From positions 179,840,888 to 179,904,887 of the forward strand of contig OY986438.1 of assembly GCA_963920525.1 (NCBI GenBank): DNA of 64,000 nt, written 5' to 3'. This DNA comes from Dichetophora obliterata. Lineage: Eukaryota > Arthropoda > Insecta > Diptera > Sciomyzidae. Shown here piece after piece: positions 44,096 through 55,800 of the stretch. The position numbers and the translations under genes were made by a program. How positions within the stretch are numbered: position 1 is the stretch's first letter; every line of letters begins with the position of its first letter. Below the pieces are notes generated by a model that saw only the letters and a list, made by a program, of their open reading frames with translations, ran no database searches and had not been told where the DNA came from.

Positions 44096-47000
44096 AAACA
44101 TGTGGATCTCTATATAAAATACTGATGATAGCACAACTCACCTCCTGAAACGCTACTTTATAAACATAACTTTGCGGGAAAACATAAGAGTCTCTACAGA
44201 TATTCTTTTTGAATCCTAAGGTCCAGCGAAAAAATCGCACGATACTTTAAAATGTTGGATCATAGCCATTTTCAACATAACCAGTATTTACATTCGAAGA
44301 TTTTGCCGCTTTTGTTTCGAATAATTATATATTAACCTTCAGAGTCACAAAAAGGCTATAAAAATTTTAAATTTCAATTATTTCATTCATTACCTAGTTT
44401 ATACTAAATAAAAGCATACAGAATTAATAATACACTTTGGATACATATAATATATATTACTATTTTTATTTACTTTAGATTTATGGTGCAGAAAAAACTG
44501 CACAAATATATATATATATAGTATATTTTTAATATTATTATTTAAATTTTTATATTTTCGTGTACGCTATTTTATTAAATTTTTTATAACTTTTTTGCAT
44601 ATTTTATGCAATTTGATTTCTTGTGTTTTAATATCTTGTGTTGTTATTATTAAATATTTTTTGCAATTATTCTAAATACATTTATATTATGCTTCAGCAG
44701 TTAAGCTTATTCTATTTAAATCTTTGTGTAATATAAATATTTTTTTAATTTAATTTTATGTTAATGTTTTCTTAGCATATATTTTATTGTTTTACAATGA
44801 ATAATAAAAAAAGAGAAAAAGTCTAAAAAACTATAACAGCGTGTATGCAACTATGTGGTTGTATGTGTGTTGGTATTTCTATCTTGAATGTATTGTAACG
44901 ATTTCAAAAGTATTCCAAAATATTTCCAACGTTCTTAAAGTCTATACCTTAAACTAGGGTCAAATTTAACAAATAAGCCGAATGTTTTTACAATGTCAAG
45001 TGTACAGAACAAAACAATAAGGATATAAAACTGAACTTATGACATTTCAATAAGACACATTTTTTTAATATAGGCTTAACGACAATAAAGCGAAATCTAA
45101 GTTTTGAAATATTTTTTATAGAATAAAGAAATCAAGTCTAATTAAAAGCAAGAGGTGAAAAGGTTAAAAACCACTTTAAAAAAAGTGTAAATATCAAAAT
45201 ATTACCAAGTGTTCTCAGATTTGAGTTAAAATTAATAAATAGATTTTAAATTAAAATATGAGGAGAACAATGAAAGAAATAACATACTTTTAAATTATAT
45301 ACAAGAGAATATAAAAACTATTGTACAAAGCAAAGGACAGGAAGATCATTAAAACCAGTACATATTTATTAGATAAAATTAAAGAATAAAGGTTTTTCAA
45401 AAAACCCAAAAATCTATTGATTGACGAAAGTTAATCTCAAGTTTTGTCTTTGAAATAGGGCCAAAAAAACACTAGCTTATAAATGAAAACGCATTAAAAT
45501 TACATTTAAAAATATAATAGTGTCAATATACAGAGGATAGAGAAAATAATCTCCCATTAAGTCAGAAAGTCTAACTTAAGTCAGTAAATCTAATTTATAA
45601 CTTTTAAAAAGGAAGAAACTGTAAGACTTAAATTCAAAATAGAAATTCATGAAGAGAGTAATAAAGATCTTTAATATAGATACATAAACTGTAAGTATAT
45701 ATATATATATATATGTATGTTATGTTTATTATGTATAATATTTAAAGCAATTTACAAAACATTAGATGTAAAATTAGTCAAAATAAATTATAATTTTTTG
45801 TACATATTAAGCTTAGCAACTTATAACTAGTAGCTTATGATAAATAATTAAGATTTATTTGTTAACTTTACTTTTAAATTAACATTAACTATATTGATAA
45901 AGTTATAGATATAGATATATATGTATATAAATAAATGTATTCATGTGTTCATAAGTTAAACATACATATATATTATAATGTTTGTATGTTTGTATATGTT
46001 GCTACGCTATATAATCGCATGTGTCCCTTTAAGTTTTGTTTCATAAAGTATTCAAATAAATTGTTAATTTATAATATTTAAAGTGTTTGTGTGTGTATGG
46101 TTTTTTGTCTATATTTTCATAGTAAAATATAATAAAATCATAAATAAGCTTTATGTTATTGTTAACGATTTTTTTTTTTTTAATTTTATCAGTTGCTTCT
46201 TCTAACAACTTTGAAGTTTGTAAAATTGTAGGTAAAAAAGGTGGCAACCAAATATAACTTTACTGTCATTTAATTGAAAAATATGTGTTGCAATGTATGC
46301 CGCATTGTTTAATAAAGCTATATAACGGTATCTTTCTTTTGAGATGTTGATTCCTTGAATTAATTTTTTTTTTTTGCACGTATTTTGCAGTGATGTGCTG
46401 CATGTAATGTATCAAAGGGTTAAGCAGCACCATTAATTTTTATAAGAAAATCGTTTAATGTGTTAAAATGTGCTAAAGTGGCGCTTTAATGTACCATAAA
46501 TATGCAAAAAAATTATCATCTCAATGAATTTTAGGAACGCTTTTTAATAAAATAACGTCAGTTCTGCTGGAACCAGCTAAACAGCTTTGGCACATAGTAA
46601 CATTGGAATAAGCTTCTATGAGCCAATAGTGTAGGGGTTAGGGGCAGTCAGAAGTATGGAAAAAACTAAAACTTTAAATAATTTTTTTTTCAGTAATTTA
46701 ATTTATTTTATAAAACCAATAATACCTAATTCATATGCCTAATTCATATGTTTTAACTTGAGTTGACCAAAATTTCAAAAAATATATAAATTATATATGA
46801 AGTTATGAGTTTTTCTCGAAACTATGATTTTAAAGTCGGTGACCACTGTAATATAATGGATTAGCTCGATGCATTTGAATGAAATTTCTGCAGCTTTTTG
46901 AAAGCATAAAAGAACTGGTCTATGGTCAAAGGATTTTTTTTTAAAAACTTCTATATCTTATGAACAATTAATAAACTGTTGCATTTTTCCTTGAAAACCC

Positions 47001-47116
47001 TGAAGTAAACTTTCAAAGACCGCCATTTTGTTTATTGGGTCATTCCAATAATAAGGGGAAAAATAAAAAACCCAAAGTACCACAGTTTTCAACTTTTAAA
47101 ATCACAATCACAATGT
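44096..47116. other. AT-rich intergenic DNA
   Basis: No gene seen. (TA)n stretches lie near 44508-44522 and 45699-45716. A degraded GCAGTGATGTGCTGCATG at about 46388 may be a stray unit of the 122-bp satellite. Confidence 0.5.
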
Positions 47117-47129
47117 ATAGGTAAAGGTC

Positions 47130-47262
47130 GGGAAACCGGAGGCGAACCTTTACAGGGTAACATGTCTGACTGTCTCAACCTGGCGAGGCCAGCATAATCC
47201 TTGTGTAATCTCAAGTCGACTCAAACCTCCACGTGGTGTTTCCTGGGCAACGTCATATAAGA
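47130..47262. mobile_element. 133-bp GC-rich insertion flanked by 13-bp direct repeats
   Basis: ATAGGTAAAGGTC occurs exactly at 47117-47129 and 47263-47275. Between them is GC-richer sequence (GGAAACCGGAGGCGAACC..., CTGGCGAGGCCAGC, CCACGTGGTGTTTCC). No inverted ends or A tail. This could be a short SINE or retroposed RNA piece. On the minus strand GGTTTGAGTCG loosely resembles a Pol III B box. Confidence 0.5.
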
Positions 47263-47275
47263 ATAGGTAAAGGTC

Positions 47276-48495
47276 CATTTATACTCAAACTATAAAAAAA
47301 TATAAAAAATGCTTAATACTGACGTTTTTATCAATGAAACGTATGACTATATCATGTATAGTTACAGGCTCGATAGATATTGCCTAAGTTTCTCAGCCTT
47401 GTTAAAGACTTTTCTTGTCCCTTAAAGATAAGGTTGGATCATTTAGCGAAGCAGTGCTTCATAAACTATTGAGGTAAAAAAAAGGAAAAGTGAGTTTTAA
47501 TTTTATATTCATTTGAATAGAGGCATATCAAAAGTATGTTTTTAGCGAAAAATGTAGTTCTAACAAACATTTTTCTTTTGTGAAAGAAACTAAAAAATTC
47601 TGTTCTATTATTTTGTGAGTTTTATTAAGCTTTCAAATCTGTACCTACAGTCAGTCAAAAATATAAAGATCTACTTTTGGTATTAATATGTACATATGGC
47701 AAGCATGGTGGATTAGAAGGAATTGGGAATACCTCCAACAAAACATTTTTTGTTACTCAAGTGATTAGCATAAAAATATGTAAAAATGATTAATAATATG
47801 CATTTTATTTCTTTCTTGTCCCGACAGTCACAAATATAATAATTTATATACAGGGTTTGGTTATAGTTAGCACATAGTTTTCTATTGGAGATGGTTGCCT
47901 CATTATTCACTTGTAAGATATAATAACACCAAAAATTTAAAATTGTGTGGTTTGGCTAAAATTCATGATCAAAAGTGTGAATAAGGGATAAATTTTGTCC
48001 TGACAGTCACATTCAGTAATTCAAAAATGTATTGTAAAAAAAAATAAGTTTGATTTTTTTCTCTTAATGGGAACGTATAGAATAACGGTAATTTATGAGT
48101 ACAGGTAATTGGTTCTGTTAAAGATCTTAGACAATCGTTCACAAAATTAAGAGAGAGTAAACTTTTGTAGTAAACTGTCCCAGGAGTCACAATGGAATGC
48201 TCCTATTTTTTTTTTTAAACCTTCGATCAGGTACGAGATTTACTATTAAAATAATGAATTTTTCTTATTTGAATGATTTTAGATGAACCAGTAAGAAGTT
48301 TTTATGGTCGCGGCAAAGTACCAGTTGTTGAACAAAGTCCAACAAATATGACGATAGCTTCATAAATAATTTATATATTTTTTCAAATTTGGTTCAAATA
48401 AAGTTGGCACACAATATATCAATTAAGATTACTGGTTTTATAAAATAAATTATATTACCGACCAGAACGACTGTCCCAAATCCCTTAAATGGTTA
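47276..48495. other. AT-rich DNA with a weak ~180-bp periodicity
   Basis: GACAGTCAC/GGAGTCAC preceded by TGTCC recurs at about 47823, 48001 and 48182, spaced 178-181 bp. The rest of the units is too diverged to align confidently. No gene seen. Confidence 0.4.
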
Positions 48496-48499
48496 TTTT

Positions 48500-48985
48500 T
48501 TTTTATAAACTTTTAAAAATTTTTCAAATTCGTTAAATGTGTGGTGATATATTCAGGTTGGAATATATCAAAATAAGAAAGGAAGGGAAATAAGAAGGGA
48601 AATTTTTCGAAAATGTCTTTACTCCAAATATTTTCAAAGTATGTGCATTTTTTAGCTCTCCACGGCACATTGTAGCACAACTCGAGCACATCATAGCACA
48701 TTTTCTAAATTTAAAAAAACTATTAAGTGGGCTTACAACTGTAATTTAAAATTTGCAAATATGTGAATTTTAAAACTTTGTACTTCACTTTGCAGCCCAA
48801 CTCTAGCACATCACAGCATATTTAGTAAATTTCTGAACAATATTTAAGTGGGGGCTTCTGTTTTTTAACTTTGCAAATGCGCGTATTTTATAAAATACCC
48901 CAAGGATACCTTTTTTTCTTTGCTTAACCACAAAAAAACACACATTGCGCATATTGCAGCACATTTCTCGTTTTTTGTAAATAAA
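48500..48985 (-). repeat. ~120-bp satellite-like repeat, array C (inverted)
   Basis: On the minus strand TGTGCTATGATGTGCTCGAG and ATGCTGTGATGTGCTAGAG occur 120 bp apart (about 48683 and 48803 on plus coordinates). GCACATTTGCAAA-type and CATATTTGC landmarks match arrays A and B. It is the same family in opposite orientation, 30 kb away and next to the dikar-like gene's 3' end. Confidence 0.7.
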
Positions 48986-49231
48986 TAAAATCCAAAACCG
49001 CGAATTATTGTTACCTATTGTGGTGGAGGTGAAAAATTTTTTACCAAAAATTCGAAAATATTGCCAACTTTTTTGTTTAAGACCGATTTTTTAAATTCTT
49101 TGGAAATTAAAAAAAAATCCGTGCCTTAAATACACACAGGTAAGAGAGTTGTTTATAACGGACACGGAGGCACTAGGTCAGTTCCAGGCGCTGTTGGGAG
49201 ATGGGTGGCCACAAAACTTTTGGGCACTGAT

Positions 49232-49237
49232 TTTATT
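49232..49237 (-). promoter_or_regulatory. candidate poly(A) signal for the dikar-like gene
   Basis: An AATAAA hexamer on the minus strand lies about 200 nt downstream of the stop codon. The moderately GC-rich transcribed-looking sequence ends near 49140, where AT-rich intergenic DNA resumes. This fits a short 3'UTR, but a longer one with more distal signals is possible. Confidence 0.35.
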
Positions 49238-49434
49238 CTATACACACAGTGCGGCGGCAAACGACGACCAGCGCACGTTGAACCATTCATTAATTGCATC
49301 TTCTACTCTTAGAGCTGATGCAGCTGCTGCTGCTGCTGCTCACCACCTAAGACTCCAACAGCTGCTCCAACAATGTCTGCGGCAATACTACCGCCCGTCT
49401 CATCGCCTGCTTGAGCGGCGACGTCACCGCACTG

Positions 49435-51473
49435 CTAAAACCATGACTGTTGATTGATGTCGTATGGCTTGGGCATGCCCAGAGTTGAAGGTCGATAAGC
49501 TCCTGGCGGTTGCCCATAACCCGCAGCAGCTGCTGCAGCCGCACCTGCTGCACCACCTAACAGACTCTGATTGAACATCATCCGCGTATGAAAGTCATCA
49601 CGCCGAAAGTACTGCTGATACAATTGCGAATTGGCAGCGTCCAATTGGGAGGCGGTGTTCATAAACGGATAAGCAGCTGCACGTGTTGACGGGTGCGCTG
49701 CCAGAAAGGGATAAGAACTGGCGGGCGGTGGTGCTGCAGCCGCAACCGCAGCGTTTTGTGCCTTGTCCACAGCCGAATTGGCTGCATCGCTACTACCACG
49801 ATGCGCTGCTGGCATGGAGTAGTAAGGATTTGGTGCATCTCGGAATTGATCCAAATAGCTGCTAGTTTGATCTGCCCCATACAGACCCAAACTGCCAGGC
49901 GCTGGTCCAAAATTGAAGGCGCTGCCAGGTACCATGCCAGCTGCTGCTACCGCTGCTGCAGAAGTTTTGAGGGTAATAGCTGCAGCTGCATCGGCCGCCG
50001 CTGCAGCAGCCGCAGCAGCAGTTGCGGCAGCATTTGAGGCCGAGCTGCTACTGCCACTGACAGACATGGAAGAAGGCACTGCGGATGATGATCCTCCACT
50101 AGTGGCAGTTGGTGTAGCCGATGCGCTAGTCGATGCGGATATCGGCGAACCAACCCCACGCGTTTTGAGCCCGGCATAAAGCTGAAATCCTTGTTGCAAA
50201 GCTTGTGCATGTGCCTGTAAATGAGCTGCTGTTGAATTTTGATGGGCTGGCTGTGCTTGAGCAGCGGACGATAGCGCCGATTGATGCGGATTGAGCTGAT
50301 GCTGTTGTTGCTGGTGTTGCTGCTGATGTTGCTGCTGTTGCTGCTGCTGCTGATGATGATGCATTTGCTGCTGCTGATGCTGTTGTTGGTGCTGCTGCTG
50401 TTGCTGCTGTAGTTGTTGTTGTTGCTGCTGTTGTAGTTTTGCGGCTGCAGCTGCTGCCTCCGCAGCGATTGTTGAAGCCTTCTTCTTGCGTCCGCGTTTA
50501 GCTGGAGCATGTGCGACAGGAGCCGGGGGTTTAACATCGACTGTAGCTTGTTGCTGCTGCATGTTTGCCGATGCATTATGGTTGCTACTGCTAGGCACGT
50601 AGTTGCCAGGCATCTGCTGCTGATTGCCATAGGCTCCGCTAGGTACCGAAGCCGAATTGCTTTGATATAGCTGAGACGGCGCTGTCAAATTCTTTGCTGC
50701 AGCCGATGCAGTCGTGCTGTACATGTGTGCCGCCGGTGGATGAAGACTTTTGTCATAGTAGCTAGCAGCAGCTGCTGAACTTAGTCCAAGCATGCTTTCG
50801 GCCAAGGGATGGTTAAGGTTACGTAGCGGATCCAGCAGCGCGGTCGCAGGATTATTGTAAGTTTGCGGTGGAGGCGGAGTAGGTTTGTTGTAGGCGGCTA
50901 GATGATGCGAATGCGACAGATGATGCGATAGCATATTGTTGGGGTCGTGCTTCGACTGCTGTTGGGTTTGGGACTGTTGTTGTTGTTGGGACTGGTTTTG
51001 CTGTGCTTGCTGTTGCTGTTGCTGTTGCAGCTGTTGCGTGTAGTTTTGATTTTGACTGTGAGATTGTTGCTGTTGTTGCTTTTGTTGAACTTGCTGCGGT
51101 TGCTGCTGTTGCTTTGAATTGTTGTAAAGCTGTTGTTGCAAATAGTTTGCGGCTGCATTAGCCATATTAAGCGGCTTATGCAAATTCTCAACGTTCTTTG
51201 AAGCTAGCTGTTGCTGTTGTTGTGCGACTGGTAAAAGTTGCTGCTGCGACTGCTGATGTTGTTGTGTCTGTTGCAATTGGCTGTTACCATAGTTTAAGGG
51301 TTTATTTAGTAATGCAGTATTTTGGTCCTGATTAGCCTTTTGTTGTTGGTGCAAACTTTGTTGTTGATTTTGCTGCTGCGATTGACTTTGCTGCTGTTGC
51401 TGCTGTTGTTGCTGTTGCTGATGTTCCTGGCCATGCTGCTGCTGCAAGTTTTGCATTTGCTGACTGCTAAGGA

Positions 51474-51513
<40 letters not shown>

Positions 51514-52354
51514 CTGCTGCATTTGGCTGCTGTTATCTTTAACCATACTGCTGCTATTGCTTCCAGAGATACCAAAATCTTTCGGGAAGCCCATCGAAGC
51601 AGCACGATTGTACATTTCAAAGGCTTTGTCGGGTGTGATGTCGCTTAAATGTTTGCCCAGCGCCATAGAGCCCAAGAAGCTGTCAAACATTTGTTGATGT
51701 TTATTGGCAGAGTGCTGCTGCAACTGTAGCTGAGCGTGAGATTGCTGCTGCTGCTGCTGCTGCTGCTGTTGATGGTGCATAAGATTATCGCTCTTGGCCA
51801 GTTTGTTTGACGTATAGTCCAAATGTTGCAAATCTTCTGCGGTCCGCTTTAATGGATTTGAAACAGCTGCTCCGGCTGCTGTTGCTGTTGCAGCCATCTT
51901 TTGCGCCTGCACCTGTTGACTCATGTGTTGCATAAAAGCCGTCATGTCGTTGCTAGACAGATACGAATTTATTTGAGCTTTATTGGAGGAGTCGACGTGG
52001 GAGTTGGGCGTACTGGTGCTACTGCTGCTGCTGCTGCTGCCGCCATCTTTGCTATTGCTGTTGCCAACAACAGCTGACTGATATTGCGAATAAGTTGGAT
52101 ATGGCGGCTTAAGTGGCAACTCCGGTTGCGTTGGAGCTTGATGTTGTTGTTGTTGATGTTGTGCCAACTGTTTCTGTTGTTGCTGTTTAGCTTGTTGTTG
52201 CTGTTGCACTAGCTGTTGTTGATGTTGCTGTTGTTGTTGATGCTGCTGTTGTTGTTGCACTAGAGATTGCTGGGTTTGTTGATGCGTTTGTTGTTGCTGC
52301 TGTTGTTGCTGCTGTTGTTGCTGCTGTTGTTGCTGCTGTTGTTGTTGCTGTTGT

Positions 52355-52395
<41 letters not shown>

Positions 52396-52752
52396 GTGTT
52401 GATGCTGCTGTTGTACTTGTGCTTGCTGCTGTTGTTGTACTTGTGTTTGTTGCTGCTGTTGTACTTGTGCCTGTTGCTGTACATGTTGCAGTTGCTGCGT
52501 AACTTGATGGTGTTGGTTTTGTTGTTGGTTTTGTTGTTGGTTTTGCTGTTGGTTTTGTTGTGGGTTTTGCTGTTGATTTTGTTGTTGCTGATGTTGTTGA
52601 TGATGTTGCTGTTGACTATTTAAGTGATTCGCTAAAGTCCAATCGTTGGATTTGGTTCCATCCATTGTCGAACCTGTTGGAGCGGATGTTGCGCTTATTG
52701 CTGCTGCGCCATTTGCATACAACGCTTGTTGTTGTTGATAGCTATCAACAAG

Positions 52753-52801
<49 letters not shown>

Positions 52802-55800
52802 GTCCCACTATACGGTGTTGCAGCTATAGCAGTATTATTGGCCATTCCTACTGCTGCTGTTGCTTGTGGATAATGTTGCTCAGCATGCAGCGATGCCACC
52901 GCTGATGTTGACGATGCTGAAGATGACGACGAAGATGATGCCGTTGCCAGTTTGGCAGTTTCGCTTGTAGCTTGTTGCTGTTGTGTGTAGCTTGCGGGAC
53001 TCATGCTGTTCTGACTGTACGGTGATTGCACATTCATGGAGTTTTGTTGCTGTGGTGACTGCTGTTGCTGGGTCGTCTGCTGCTGTGGCTGGTGATACGG
53101 CGAATTTACTGGTTGTTGGTATGGCGAATGTTGTTGATCAATCGGTGAGCCAACTCCTATCGGCGTAGGTGGTTGTGTTGCCGCCGAGGAGGCTGGAGAA
53201 TCCACGCTACTTGGCATTGGACTGAGTTGTTGTTGCTGTTGTAGTTGTTGCGCCTGTTGCTGTTGTTGTTGCGGAGATTGGGATGCTGCAGCAGCTGCTG
53301 CTACTGCCGTAGCCGCCGTATTGATAACACTATTCACCGTGGCATTCGTAGGCATGGCTGCGGGGCTGTGTAACTGTTGGTGATAGGGCGAAGGCGAATG
53401 CTGAGGCTGATGATATGGTGAGTGATTGTTGACATGCTGCTGCTGTTGTTGTTGTTGCTGCTGCTGTTGTTGTTGTTGCTGCTGCTGTTGTTGATATGGT
53501 GACTGATGTGGCGGCGGCGCTGTATAAGGCGAACTTTGTGGCGCCTGATACGGCGAATGCGGATTCGGTGTACTCGGACTCATCGAAGAGTTGTAGTCAG
53601 ACTCCTGAGACTGCGGCTGTTTGTATTGTTCATAGAGATTCGGTATTGGTGAGGTAGATGAGTAAATGGGCGTTTTGGAAGCTTCCGAACCGGATGGATG
53701 ATAGCTATTGCCACCACCATAGGGTGAAGTACCGCTCAACTCCGGCGTTGAAACGTTCGGTGAAGAGGCCGAAGAATAGATATGCTGCGAGTATTGTGGA
53801 TACGGTGAAGGCATCTCGCGTGGACTGCAACTTTTGTCAGGGCTACTTTTGGTGGTGGTGTCTTGATAGAAACCCACTTTAATCGCCCCATTCAGTGGAT
53901 ACGGTGATTGAGGTTTGCTTATCTCCTGTTCAGGTTTGGGTGAAACCATAATGGGAGAAGCTCCAATGGGAGAAGCACCAAGAGGTGATGTATAACTGCC
54001 CGCCGCATAAGAACCATAACGTTCATCGATAGCAATGCGTGGTGAATCGGGGTCTTGGCTAAAGGAGGAACGCTCAGAAATTGTGCTGCCCGTGCTGGCT
54101 TTGCGTTGACGCGGTGCTGAGGGAAGAGAAAACATTTCACCAGCGCCGCCGCCCACACCAACGCCGGCCATGGAAGCGGAAAGCGGTGATTTTGAGGCTG
54201 CAGAATTGGAAGTTGAAGATAACACCGCATCGGCATTCGAATTTTTGTTGTTCGCTGCGTTGCTTGAATCCACTGCAGCTTCGATAATTTTTTGTTGCTT
54301 CTCCTTCTCCTCTTCTTCGAGCTTTTTGGTTTTCTTCGGTGCTCCAAAGGCTTTAAGCCAAGCGCTGAGGTTAGGCTTCTCCTTGGGAACGCTCGATTTT
54401 GAGGAAGAAGCTGCTGCTGCTGCGGCTGATTCCAGCAACGCAGTTGCGCTTGTTTTCTTTTCGTGCAAGGCATCAAACAGCTTTGGCGAATTTTTGCAAG
54501 GCATTTCAGCAGCCGCATCTGTTTCGGCAGCGTGCTTATGCTCACCTGCATCGAGCGCAAGCTTTTGTGTGAGAAACAGATTGTCAAGCGGCGTATCAGC
54601 AGGTTTTGTGCTTTTCTCCTTGTCATTTATTTTGTCGCCACTCGACGACGATAACGTGGATTTTGTTTGATCGTTTTTGCTCGCCACCAACTCGTCGATA
54701 AAGTTATGTGATTGGCCGAGCCCAAAATCATTGGCCTTAATAACTGTACCCAGACTTAGCTTTGGCACGTTGTCATTGGTCTCAACGATAAGAGCATTTT
54801 TTACCTCCTTCACTTTTGCCGCAACTGCGCCGCCACCCAATGGGAACAGCTCATCGGGTTTGTTGACATTTTGTATTAGCAGATTACCCTTGGCTTTGCC
54901 CGGTTGCAAACGTTCAATGGTGCGTAATAGATCCTTGCGTCTGGGATGTGCAGCTGCCTGGAGTTTCTCTTTGAGTGATCTACGCTTGGCTTCCTTGTTG
55001 ATTTGATTCTTAATATGTGGTGGTGGAGGAGGATGTAGAAGTAACTGCGTGGTGCTCGGTTCCTTGGGCTTGGGTGGTGGTAAAGTTATCAGCGTTGCTG
55101 GAGCTGTTGTCACGGGTGGCGGTATCAACAGTAAAGGCTGATTGGCAGCACTCGCTGAAGTTATGGACGATAACGAAGGAGCATTAACCGATGAGCCATT
55201 AGAGGAAGCATTTGCGGAAGTGCTGCCCACGGAGTTGCCTGAGGTAACGGAATGTGGTGGAGTACCGCAACTTGAACTGACACTGCTAGCCGTTCCAGCA
55301 CCGCCAATTTTCATTACAACCACTGCTGCTGCTGCAGCTGCAGCCGTTGTGGTCGATAAGTTGAGGTCTGCAACATCTTTTTTGCTGCTTGCAGCTGTTG
55401 GCATTGCAGCGCCTTCTGCAACACCAACCAAATCGCCGAATGCCTCTTCCAATTTTGCAGGCACTAAATCTGCTTTAGGCGTGGCAATAGGTAAGACCGG
55501 ACGACGAAAGTCCGAAGGTTCCAACTTGGTACTGAGAGCAGCGTCAAAATCATCGAGCAGACTATAGCGTGGCGGTGAGTTACTCGCGGAACTATATTCG
55601 GAGAAGTGGGGTGTGTGTTCTAACCAGCGATTAATGTCTTTTAAGGTTTGTTCTGTTTCAACATCCAAAGCTTCCATATTGGCGGCAGCGGTAGCTGCCG
55701 AATGTGATCTAGCACCAGCGTAGGATTTGTTGGAGGCCTTTGAAACACGTCCTTGACCAAATGTAGCTGAGCCGGGAACAGTTTTCTTTTGTAACTTTTG

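Noticed and set aside
43837..44240. Tyr/Phe/Ile-rich membrane-like proteins on the minus strand
   Set aside because: They come from an AAATATAAATAAA low-complexity tract in overlapping frames.
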